A program made the translations under genes and the position numbers. A stretch of 20,695 nt of DNA, taken from Pavlovales sp. CCMP2436. Lineage: Eukaryota; Haptophyta; Pavlovophyceae; Pavlovales. This document shows positions 8,797 to 16,880 of this stretch, in pieces. Numbering within the stretch: the stretch's first letter is position 1; each line of letters begins with the position of its first letter. Under the pieces are notes generated by a model. The model saw only the letters and a program-made list of their open reading frames with translations, did no database searches and was not told the origin of the DNA. Location of the stretch: NCBI GenBank assembly GCA_026770615.1, contig MU631845.1, positions 76,314 to 97,008 of the forward strand. Direction: 5' to 3'.

Positions 8797-9507
8797 ATGA
8801 ACACCAATTAGTTCAAACAAGACTCATCAAATTTGGCTTGAGCATCATATTTGCCGTTATCAGAAGCTTTCAAGTATGGTGAAACACTGGGCTACAAAAT
8901 CCATGCATAATTTTCACGCCTAAACACCATGGTCTTTGTTGATCGAAGCAGTCAGCCCGTCGTCGCCTACCGAGGATCCATAACCGCCAAGGACTGGTTG
9001 GTCGACGACGCACTCATCGCGGTTGGGGCGCACAAGAACACAGCCAGACTAAATCTCGCCCGCAGCATCACGGTTGCAACTGAGAAGAAGTATGGTCGGC
9101 CAGCCAATTCAGTCGGTCACAGCTTGGGCGGGCGTCTCGCGGAGCAATCGGGGTCTGGCGGACAAATCGTGACAATCAACAAGGCGGCGGGGTTGGGCGA
9201 CATCGGCCGGCGGCAACCAAGCGGCACGAGGCAGACAGATGTGCGGACCAGGATGGATGCGGTGTCGGCTCAATCTAGTCTTGCTCGGCGTCCAGAAAGT
9301 CAGGGAATCGTGTATGTGAACCAGCGTGATATGGCGAACTGGCTGCTTCCAGGCCCCATAAGATATCTCTACAATGTGGCAAAACCGCAGTCTTGGAAAT
9401 TTTCGGTAATCAGCGGCGGATCAAACATTTCTGAGAGTTTCTGGCATGCTTTATGTCACGCTTTTGACACTTGTACGTTGTGCACTGCTGCAGCATTGAT
9501 TGATTGA
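8797..9507 (+). pseudogene. Class 3 lipase-like alpha/beta hydrolase, three N-terminal in-frame stops
   Basis: A lipase_3-type hydrolase that would cleave acyl esters. The nucleophile elbow VGHSLGG has its Ser at residue 109 from the ATG at 8797 (65 from the ATG at 8929). VVAYRGS followed by DWLVDD is the family's oxyanion-side strand and loop, and YVNQRDMANWLLPG fits the region of the catalytic Asp. The intact stretch begins at ATG 8929, but the same frame upstream encodes a matching N-terminus (ASYLPLSEAFKYGETLGYKI) from ATG 8797, broken by TAG 8809-8811, TGA 8839-8841 and TAA 8908-8910. Each is one C-to-T step from CAG, CGA and CAA. Lipase-like genes are known in polinton-like viruses, where they may aid membrane passage. 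It is the last gene of the plus-strand block. Confidence 0.75.
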
Positions 9508-9533
9508 CATAGGAAAAAAAGTGAGATCTAGTT
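9508..9533. other. Convergent junction between the two viral gene blocks
   Basis: Only 26 nt separate the stop of the plus-strand lipase-like gene from the stop of the minus-strand gene ending at 9534. The bases include GGAAAAAAAG. No strong hairpin terminator is visible. Confidence 0.5.
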
Positions 9534-9743
9534 TTAGAAAATAATGCAACACGGGTCTTCGTCGTCGATTATTTTGCACTCTTCTCTCGGAAAAATGATT
9601 TTGGTGTTGCTCTTAATTAAGAACTTATGCTGCTCATTGTTGCAGATCATACCGTACTTGTAAACTGTTATGAAATTGTAATTTACTTTAAAATGCAGCT
9701 TCCGGTCGTGCGCAAAGCCGCCCACAACTGCCCCATTACTCAT
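9534..9743 (-). CDS. Small protein with C-terminal CaaX-type motif
   Basis: Intact 69-residue frame with an ATG at 9743. It begins MSNGAVVGGFAHDRKLHFKV, has several aromatic residues (NYNFITVYKYGM) and an acidic tail ending EDPCCIIF. The last four residues, C-I-I-F, fit the CaaX rule for isoprenylation, with a neighbouring Cys that could be acylated, so the protein may anchor to host membranes. The motif is seen directly; modification is inference. It is one of the few viral genes here without a break. Its 5' neighbour on the same strand ends at 9897, about 150 nt away. No family recognised. Confidence 0.55.
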   Translation of the reverse strand: MSNGAVVGGFAHDRKLHFKVNYNFITVYKYGMICNNEQHKFLIKSNTKIIFPREECKIIDDEDPCCIIF

Positions 9744-9896
9744 GACCTTGACATCAATTTAGCGTACAGGGAATCGCGGGCAATAAAAAACCGTCGTGTT
9801 AAAAAAGTGAGCCTCTTTTTGTGCCCTTCAATAGTAATTTTAACCAAAATTTAACAATTGTTTGTATGTTATTTGCTAAGAAACTCAGCCTCAGCC
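9744..9896. other. Short AT-rich gap
   Basis: No convincing gene on either strand. A short minus-strand frame here (SLYAKLMSRS-type) has no support. Confidence 0.4.
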
Positions 9897-10037
9897 TCAA
9901 AAAGCGCCGTTCTTATTGTCCGCGATCCCCTGTACAGGTGATGGGCTCTCAATATCTATTTGCTGGATCAGCCGTGTTATCTCATTGAGCTGCGTCTCCA
10001 AGATCTGAGGGGCATTCGTTGCGTAAACGTATTCCAT
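9897..10037 (-). CDS. Small 46-residue helical protein
   Basis: The ATG at 10037 opens a frame to TGA at 9897-9899: MEYVYATNAPQILETQLNEI, then TRLIQQIDIESPSPVQ. Heptad-like spacing of Leu/Ile in ILETQLNEITRLIQQIDI suggests a short coiled coil, so perhaps an oligomerising minor protein. It is intact, lies 12 nt downstream of the previous minus-strand gene's stop, and uses the same strand as the replication block. Function unknown; small size keeps confidence moderate. Confidence 0.5.
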   Translation of the reverse strand: MEYVYATNAPQILETQLNEITRLIQQIDIESPSPVQGIADNKNGAF

Positions 10038-10049
10038 TTTGTTAATTCG

Positions 10050-10381
10050 TTAACATTGTAGAATATTTTTATTGACTGTGATCAAACGTTTTTTTGTCCG
10101 GCCATGTATTTTTTTTAAACATCCGGTGGAAAGTACTTTAATAATTTCATCGTTTCCCACAGATAAAATCTCTAAAGATAACGAAGTGGCCTTGTAATAC
10201 GATCCTTGACGCGTTGTTGTTTCCAGAATCAATCAAGTAGCCCTTAGCAGTATCATTATCTAACCAGGTAAAGTAATAAAAGTTGTAGCTAGCAGTCCGA
10301 CAGATCACTGTTTTTAAAACGGCGTGCTAATTCATTGGCGCTTACATTGAGGTAATTCTGGAAATTATCTTTTGAGCACAT
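10050..10381 (-). pseudogene. Small unknown viral protein, two frame changes
   Basis: The ATG at 10381 starts MCSKDNFQNYLNVSANELAR and meets TAG at 10289-10291. Another frame continues with YNFYYFTWLDNDTAKGYLID and VLQGHFVIFRDFICGK, and a third with ILSVGNDEIIKVLSTGCLKK and a basic tail to the stop at 10050. Taken together this is a protein of about 108 residues with an aromatic, strand-rich centre. No family recognised. It lies 44 nt after the stop of the large helicase gene. The three pieces are contiguous and similar in character, which supports one broken gene rather than chance frames. Confidence 0.45.
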
Positions 10382-10424
10382 CTTAGATTGGTTTTTATAA
10401 CAATGTGTGGTATTTTATTTCATT

Positions 10425-13400
10425 TTAGTTGTCGCAGTCATCGTCTTCATTGTCTTCATCGTCGTCCATAAACATTGATTGTACGGGTGATTTGTCCTGG
10501 CCATTTGAATTTGATTTTTTGTTAGGCACATTTGGCAAATCATCTTTAATAACATTTACGATTTTGCACTCTATTCCAAACTCTGCATAGTATGCAAGCA
10601 TTTCTTTGCTTGGTGGGTTTGTCACGACCACTTCGATGAGCTTTACAAGTTTTCTATCAGTGAATACAGCAAGATCGGCAACGTATCGTCCATCGCCTAT
10701 TGGGTACTCTTCGATTACTGTATTTTTTTCCATTATTTCTTCTAGGTACTGATTTGCTTTTTCTAACCGTTGTTCTCCTCCCTCTCCGTGAAATTTGGGA
10801 GGCACCACTGGTTTAATAATTGCGATTTGATCGAGTCTACGAACTCTGCTTACAGCCACGTATATCATTTTCACCTCCCATATATAGCTCAGATCAATGA
10901 ACAGTGTTTCATTTTCAAATGTAATTTCTTGGTAGCTGTGAATGGTTGAAAGTGGACAATACGGTATGCCGTTTACAATAAAGGCGGTCATATCTTTATC
11001 ATTGTAGATTGGCTTTGAGATATCTGCGGTGAATCGAGACCCATTTACCAGCATTGTACCCCTTATGGATTTTATGCACTTCCATTCAACATTTCCATCT
11101 ACCGGCCTCATTTCACGGGCGTAAGTTAATGCAACTGAGCTATAAGCAGTCAAGGGCCACAGATTAATTTTACCATCTGGAAGCGTGTTCTTCTCAATGT
11201 ATTTTTCCCTTATAAGTTTTGCTTTTGAAATTTACATCATCTAGACATGTGGCATTCATGCAGTTACAATTCTCAAATGAACTTTGGCCGCAATGCGGGC
11301 ATACGCGACTCGCAGCTAGGGAACGTCGCCACTCTTGAATTTGTCGCATACTCCGTAAATTGAAAGGTGTTTGTGGTCTGGTACGGAATCTTCTACAACA
11401 CGGCGAGCCGCAACGATGGCGTTTTCTCCAAGCCCACCAAGCACATAAATACCACCAGCAGAACCGGTTCTTATGTTTCTCAATTCTTCTTGTAACTCAT
11501 TAAGACCTGCATCAGATGTTCTTTTCACGCCAGAGATGTGTACTCTTCTGAGATTTTCAATGTTCATACTGGCGCTATTGATTGGCGGGCATTGCATGGG
11601 CGTGTTTGTTTTATCGCAATAGTCTCCCATGAAGAACAGTCTTGATCCCATTTTGGCTGCAAGTGCCTCAAATTTCATACGACCAATCTGGGTAAGCATT
11701 GTCGACTCATCTACGATTATGTTAGCTGGTGAGTTTTTAACCAAATTTCTTGATTTCTCCTCTGTAATCAACCGTGTTTCTCTTAGCAGTCGGGCGTGGC
11801 ACATTGTCTGCGTAAATCCCTTTTTTGTGTTGCGTCTTGCCTGAACAAATTATTTGAAGAGACAAATACGCAATCCGGCATGCTCATCTGAGTGACTTCC
11901 ATGGCAAGTAGAGTCGTCTTACCCGAACCAGCCGCGCCAGTCATTATTGTAGGCTTTCCTAAGCTAGCCTCGAGGGGGCTAAGCAGGTCATAATTGCGAA
12001 GTTTGAACATGGTCTTTAAATCATCAATTATTTTGAAATCGAGCGTTTGCTTGTTAGTGCTTAGCGCATCGACTTTGACTTTTAGCCCGCAGAGACTTGG
12101 AGCGTAAAAGCTGTTTGGGACATACCCGCAATTTTTTGTGGTAAAGTGGGGCATTAACAGGCGGTCATAATCGATACCTTCTTCTCCGAGGCAGTAAATT
12201 TCATCTTTTACAAGCTCAAGGCAAGTTGGGAGCAAGAATGATTGAATGACTGCCTAAACACGCTGGGCGGATGTAATGTACCCGAATACGTGAGCTGTTG
12301 TGTTTACACCATTTACCGGGTGCTCTATTTCGATACACCCATTCCCAACAATTCTAATTTTGACCCGCGAGTCGTCCAGGTTTGGATCATTAGCAGCAAG
12401 CTCAGCAAATTCATGCGCTATTTCCATTGATCCTGTTATCTGGAAACAATCGGTTGTGCTTGCGCGCATTCCAGCGCCTACCGCCTTTGCGTAATGACGT
12501 ATTCCATTTTCGACAACGTAGCTTGTTTCATCCCACTTTATTTCTACGGAATCATAAGATACCATTGCAGCAATTCCATCAAATTCGACACCGCACATCA
12601 CCCAGAAACGGGCTTCTATAAATGTGATTACATTTGGCGCTGAGGGAGAAGGTTGTGGTAGAAGATTACCTGTGAAAAAATCAATCGTATCTTTATCGTT
12701 TACTGCTATTTTGCAGTGTATATGTGCATTAAGATTTCCTTTACTTTTTCAATCGTGATAAATGAAATGTCCAATTCTTTGTTTATGCGCAACACGTACC
12801 TTTTTATTTCATCGATATTGACATGGGCAAAATCTACGCAGTCCTTGTTTATGATTAAAAGACCCTCAATTCCCTTTTGTTCGAGCATGCCGATCATTTC
12901 TTTCCAAGAAGATAGCAAAAACGATTCCTAAATTTTGCCAATGCATTTACCAGGTGTTCCCGTGAGATCATCCATGCACGAATCAAACGCTCGCGTGTAT
13001 TCCTTTGACTGGTCGATATTTAACAGGCGATGGTCCTTGAACTGGTTTATGCTCTTTTCAATCTTTACATCTTGCAAGTCCTTTGTGAACTGTAAGTACA
13101 ATGGAAATTTGCACCTTGCTGTTAACAGTACCGATTTTATAGCAGCGCTGAACACAACAATGCCCACGTTATCAGAATTCATCGTAGCGTTTGCGATTTG
13201 CGGCCTCCAAACATCGCGACTCCAAATATTGTACGGAATTTCCAAATGCGTACCGTCCATACAAATTATTTTCTGTGGACAGTCGTAGCTTCCGCAAGGA
13301 TACACAATAAGCTGTGGTTCATCTTTTAATTCGTTGTATTTATTTCTCATTTCCTCTACATCGAGCTTGATTGACTGCTCCGATGATATGCACCAGCTCC

Positions 13401-13940
13401 CATTAGAAACTTGTTCTGTGAATGACTCGACGTGAGTTGGAGAACAAAGCAACATTGCAATCGGTGTTTTTGGAACACCACGAATTCTTCCAATTGGTGA
13501 CGGGTTTTCAATATGTATATATGAACCGGTCCCTCTTCGTAGAGGTGAGATGATCGTGAGGGAATTTGAACCAGACGCCGATAGATATCCTTCATGGTTT
13601 CCATGTTTTTGTGCTTAATGCCTCCAGCTGCAAATACTGTTTCATTGATTTCTTGAAGGCGTTTAATTCTGGTCTTGGCATTTTTTATTTCACGGTTGTT
13701 GTGTTTGCGAGTTCGGCTGCAGCGACTTTATCTTTTATTTCACCTTTTTTGGGGCGCCCTCTTGATGCAATCGGTGTTATATCCAAAATATCTTGAGCAA
13801 TTTTTTGGGGCGCCCTCTTGATGCAATCGGTAATATCTTGAGCAAAATATTTCGCAGTTAATAGTCGGAGAGTCTACAATCAAAAAATCACCGGAGCTAG
13901 AGTCAGAGCCAACACCTGAACCTGAAGACGACACATCCAT
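10425..13940 (-). pseudogene. Giant SF1 helicase replication protein with zinc ribbon and nuclease-like tail, broken
   Basis: Pieces in different frames form one protein of about 1,150 residues from the ATG at 13940. Order: a Ser/Asp-rich start (MDVSSSGSGVGSDSSSGDF); an AT-hook-like RGRPKKG; a coiled region (NAKTRIKRLQEINE); an unknown domain (about 13500-12930) with PIAMLLCSPTHVE and ICMDGTHLEIPYNIWSRD; a helical segment (12918-12706); an unknown region (12650-12254); then the helicase with GAAGSGKTT (Walker A, 11938-11912), IIVDEST (motif II, about 11720-11700), FMGDYCD (motif III), CPHCG with further Cys residues (11301-11220), STIHSYQE (motif V-like) and YVAVSRVRR (motif VI, about 10862-10836). 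The tail has RYVADLAVF..LIEVVVTN, resembling PD-(D/E)XK nucleases but without the usual Lys. In-frame TAG codons lie at 12928-12930 and 12254-12256. SF1 helicase is certain; one single protein is likely. Confidence 0.75.
13745..13845. repeat. 56-bp tandem duplication in the 5' part of the helicase gene
   Basis: A 31-bp block starting TTTTTTGGGGCGCCC and ending ATCGGT occurs at 13745-13775 and 13801-13831, and AATATCTTGAGCAA follows each (13787-13800, 13832-13845). The second unit lacks 11 bp, so the frame changes between the copies. The minus strand here encodes the AT-hook-like RGRPKK in the copy nearer 13745. Confidence 0.9.
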
Positions 13941-14060
13941 AACTTTCGTAAACGAAATATTTGTATCGTACTGCGAAAATATTGTTCAGAAAGTTTCGCG
14001 GTATTCATTGTCGATAAAATTGTTAAATACTATTGTTAGCGGTAGTAATTGCCTGTTCAG
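13941..14060. promoter_or_regulatory. AT-rich intergenic region upstream of the helicase gene
   Basis: The 120 bases between the minus-strand stop at 14061 and the ATG at 13940 have no coding frame and are AT-rich. A promoter for the helicase gene is expected here by position; no defined motif was identified. Confidence 0.3.
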
Positions 14061-14541
14061 CTAATCTATCAGCTGGGTTAAATCTAAATCCATAGCGTCT
14101 TCCAAGCCTGATGGTTTGTCAATAGTTACACGAGCCCATCTTGTGTATATGATGTCGACTGTTTCATTTACATTTGATCTTAATCCATTCAGAAGAATAT
14201 CATATGTATTCCCAACTGTAAGCAAGGGTTCCTGCGCAATTTGCTGAAATGGTACTCTCCAGGTAGTATGCATGGCAATTTACCTCAAAGAGCCCTGGTG
14301 ATCAACAATGATTCTGTTTTCCTTGAACTGTACGGCAGATGTGCTTGTGTAAACACGTCTGGTATTCTGCACTGAATTATGCTAGGGGCACTGAGCGAGG
14401 CAATGCAACAAGACCAAGTCGAGCAAAGCGAGTATGTTCTTTTTTGACCCGGCGCAGCATTCGCATAAATGCCACTTCGAATCCCTTTTCGCTATTTGGC
14501 ATTCTTCTCATTTTTAGTGGGTTACCAGGCTCAAAGTACAT
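14061..14541 (-). pseudogene. Unknown basic viral protein, one shift and one in-frame TAA
   Basis: The ATG at 14541 lies 13 nt after the stop of the previous minus-strand gene. The first 54 residues are basic (EPGNPLKMRRMPNSEKGFEV, MLRRVKKEHTRFARLGLVAL) and stop at 14377-14379. A neighbouring frame continues with VQNTRRVYTSTSAVQFKENR and IIVDHQGSLR, then TAA at 14280-14282, then in the same frame MHTTWRVPFQQIAQEPLLTV and VDIIYTRWARVTIDKPSG to the stop at 14061. About 160 residues in all. The last part, from ATG 14273, is intact for 70 residues and could be read alone. No family recognised. Confidence 0.5.
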
Positions 14542-14554
14542 TTTTTAGCGAGCA

Positions 14555-15027
14555 TTATTGGAAGTCTTCGGCAATTTCATAAACTTCGAGAAATATTTCA
14601 TTTAAAGATTCAATACAAACATTAATATATTTCATTTTGGTTGCGCTCAAGTTGTATTGATTACTGCGAGCTTGTATTGCACTTGGCTGGTAATTTACCA
14701 TCGTTGTAATCGGACAGGCCACGGTAGGAGCCACGGTAGGAGCCATTGATTGGGCAACTAGGCGAGGGACTTGTTGGCGGACAGCGCGAAAATGCGGAGC
14801 ACCAATGACGTTAATCCTGGGTGGGCGTTCTCCCATACGGGCACGGGCATTGGCAATAAGACGGTCGGCTTGAGCGTTTGAGATTGGGCTACCCATTGGA
14901 TATCTTGTATGACCTTGGCTGCGATTTTTATTTGGCTCAAAGAACGCACCACAACATTTTTAAATTCCTGAAATTTTGATCAAGTCGAGGATTTTAAAGA
15001 TTTTGGGGGATTCAGGGATTCCATCAT
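14555..15027 (-). pseudogene. Unknown viral protein, in-frame TGA and one frameshift
   Basis: ATG ATG at 15027-15022 follows directly on the TAA of the zinc-ribbon gene. The start (MMESLNPPKSLKSST) meets TGA at 14980-14982; the same frame continues SKFQEFKNVVVRSLSQIKIA to about 14890. The frame then changes to an intact stretch (NAQADRLIANARARMGERPP, PHFRAVRQQVPRLVAQSMAP) ending in TAA at 14555-14557. That second part has its own ATG at 14896 and would make 113 residues by itself. Helical and basic near the middle, with an APTVAPTVA repeat. Function unknown. Position inside the replication block suggests a DNA-linked role, but nothing in the sequence proves it. Confidence 0.5.
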
Positions 15028-15330
15028 TTATCGGATGGAGGCATTGTCGAGCATCGTAAACGCCGTGCGAATATCTACTTTATCGTCGTGTGTGATGCGA
15101 TAGCGAGCTGCGCGAATCCAGTTTGGCTCACGATAACAGAGGCAGCATTTTGTGGCCACGGAGACTTTTCCTCCGCGTCTTTTCCGGTGGTTCATCTGCA
15201 TCATAGATTTTGTTTCGTTGCAGCATTTACACAAGACTATTTTTACATTTCCGTCGTCGTCGTAATCCACATCGAGGTTATCGCACCCAAGGCGGGGTCT
15301 GATTTTCATTTCATGGCGACGAAGAACCAT
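15028..15330 (-). CDS. Small zinc-ribbon protein
   Basis: Intact frame of 100 residues from the ATG at 15330 (MVLRRHEMKIRPRLGCDN) to TAA at 15028-15030. An open extension upstream to 15423 has only a GTG and is not needed. An acidic stretch (DVDYDDDGN) precedes LCKCCNETKSMM and, about 20 residues on, KCCLCYRE; the two Cys pairs (CKCC and CCLC) would hold one zinc ion. The spacing with NETK between recalls zinc ribbons in phage-type HNH/recombination endonuclease VII proteins and in transcription factors, but no HNH catalytic residues are evident. Probably DNA- or RNA-binding. The next gene starts on the base after its stop, suggesting co-expression. Confidence 0.6.
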   Translation of the reverse strand: MVLRRHEMKIRPRLGCDNLDVDYDDDGNVKIVLCKCCNETKSMMQMNHRKRRGGKVSVATKCCLCYREPNWIRAARYRITHDDKVDIRTAFTMLDNASIR

Positions 15331-15429
15331 TGCTACTAACCTTACCAGTGAAAATAATATTGATTTTAAAACGCGCCGACCGAGCAAAACCAGGTCCGAC
15401 CAGTTCCGGTCACTGCTCAACACAAAGCA

Positions 15430-16119
15430 TTATAGATTGCGTCCTAAGTAAGTGAGCTGATATAACGGTTCTGGACTTAATGCATCTCTAAACCGCCGAG
15501 TTGTACGATTGTTATCTGCCCCTGCTACCGTGGCTCCCTCTCCACTTCCGATGATTACCTGAACTTTGCCAGCCTGGCGCACGTTTCGGCCCCACAGACT
15601 CCTGGTAAGTACGTTTGCAATGAGAGGTAGCACAAGTGCCTGGTCGAGTAATATGTGCGAGCCACCTTGCATGAGTACTTTTCCTGTCCCCCGTTCGAAT
15701 GTATACCATAGACCATCGACGGTAGTACGTAGGGTAGCCAACAGCTTGGCGATTGCCATGTAGACGTCACCCGATGCCCCGAGCCAACGTCGCCACTCCT
15801 TGTCGTGAGGAGGGGTCTCCCAGCCGTTTTGCTTGCTAGCAAGATTGAGCACACTGGTTTCGCGTGCACGGACGAGTGAAGGCGCCACGACCATGTAACC
15901 AACAAGATCAAAGTACCTACCAGGGTCAGCGAAGGGCATGTAGTGACTATAACCGTTCAAAGCTCACGAATAGATAGTTGTGGTTAAGCCTAGTTTCATA
16001 ACTTGAACCTTGCTCCAACCAGGCCATATAATATAAATCCCGCTGACTCGTTTTCCGCTCACATTTGCGTTGGCGAGAGCCCTTCCAACTTGCGTGTTAC
16101 GTTCAACTGTATCTGACAT
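15430..16119 (-). pseudogene. GIY-YIG (T5orf172-like) endonuclease with TGA in place of the catalytic Arg
   Basis: GIY-YIG enzymes cut one DNA strand. From the ATG at 16119, residues 27-29 are GIY (GIYIIWPGW), residues 42-44 are KLG in place of YIG (VMKLGLTT), and codon 52, eight residues later, is TGA (15964-15966) where the family has its catalytic Arg. The same frame continues ALNGYSHYMPFADPGRYFDL and a candidate catalytic Glu in RARETSVL (residue 87), then a 140-residue tail of unknown type (DGLWYTFERGTG, ALVLPLIANVLTRSLWG) to the stop at 15430. TGA is one C-to-T change from CGA. GIY-YIG genes are frequent in polinton-like viruses. This is the first gene of the minus-strand block and the rightmost viral gene I can identify. 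Confidence 0.65.
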
Positions 16120-16283
16120 TAGTCTCTCCTGGTGCTGATAGTCACGGCTGGTTTTTATTTGGAGTTAACGTGTTACGATCAATTCATCATTCCCTTCATC
16201 CACCATCTTCACGTTTTCGATCGTTTGTGAGCTATCACGGTCTACCCGCCACGGCCCACCCCGGCTTCTCCCACGCACCCGCA
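16120..16283. other. Right margin of the viral core
   Basis: No gene. The stretch 16141-16162 is the candidate right terminal inverted repeat (reverse complement CCAAATAAAAACCAGCCGTGAC) matching 2567-2591. GTTAACGTGTTACGATC follows, then DNA turns into host-like repeats. The true border lies somewhere here; no target duplication was seen. Confidence 0.3.
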
Positions 16284-16496
16284 ATGATTGCTTCAACGCC
16301 GTGCGCATTGGACCCCCGCGATGATTGCTTCTACGCCGTGCGCATTTGACCTCCTCGATGATTGCTTCTACGCCGTGCACCGAGGGACCCCGATGATCGC
16401 CCCCAACCCGCGGCACGGTGGACCCCCGATGAGCTCGTCTGCGTTGTTGCATTGTGGCGCCTTGATGATCGCTTTGACGTTTTCACACATGCCTCG
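16284..16496. repeat. Minisatellite, ~36-bp unit, six degenerate copies
   Basis: Units begin ATGATTGCTT or ATGATCGC at 16284, 16321, 16358, 16393, 16429 and 16465 with lengths 37, 37, 35, 36, 36 and 32 bp; the first three are well conserved (GCTTCTACGCCGTGC). Open frames through it on both strands are repeat by-products. Confidence 0.85.
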
Positions 16497-16552
16497 ATGA
16501 TGATCATGGAGGACTACGATGACTACGATGACCACGATGACCACGCCGCCGC
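16497..16552. repeat. GATGACTAC/GACCAC microsatellite-like stretch
   Basis: Runs of gactacgatgactacgatg and gaccacgatgaccacg followed by gccgccgcc. Confidence 0.75.
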
Positions 16553-16880
16553 CGATCCTTAAACTGCGATCATGGGCCGCCAAACTTCTGCGAAAAACCT
16601 GCAGCGCCACCAATTAATCCGCGCGATCTTTCGAGACCACACTCTATCCACCACGCCACCGCCGCCGATCCTTTAACTGCTATCAGGGGCCGCCGATCCT
16701 TTAACTGCGATCATGGGCCGCCAAACTTCTGCGAAACACCTGCAGCGCCACCAATTAATCCGCGCGATCTTTCGAGACCACACCAGACCCGCCGCTGATC
16801 CTTTATCTGCGATCAGGAGCCGCCAAACTTCTGCGAAAAATCTGCAGCGCCACCAATTAATGCGCGCGATCTTTCATGAT
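16553..16880. repeat. Three copies of a ~90-bp repeat
   Basis: The block GATCCTTTAACTGCGATCATG, then CCGCCAAACTTCTGCGAAAA, then CTGCAGCGCCACCAATTAAT, then CGCGCGATCTTTC occurs starting near 16553, 16693 and 16796, with a truncated copy of its start near 16668-16680. Flanking spacers differ. The conserved internal order marks a dispersed or tandem host repeat; no coding signal. Confidence 0.85.

Noticed and set aside
13356..13604. The reading SHLYEEGPVHIYILKTRHQL as part of the helicase protein
   Set aside because: The overlapping frame reading RRGTGSYIHIENPSPIGRIR joins without a break to the downstream domain, so the first is taken as out of frame after about 13560.
15358..15423. GTGACCGGAACTGG on the minus strand as a terminal repeat matching 2586-2610
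   Set aside because: Only the first seven bases match well, and viral genes continue beyond it to 16119.
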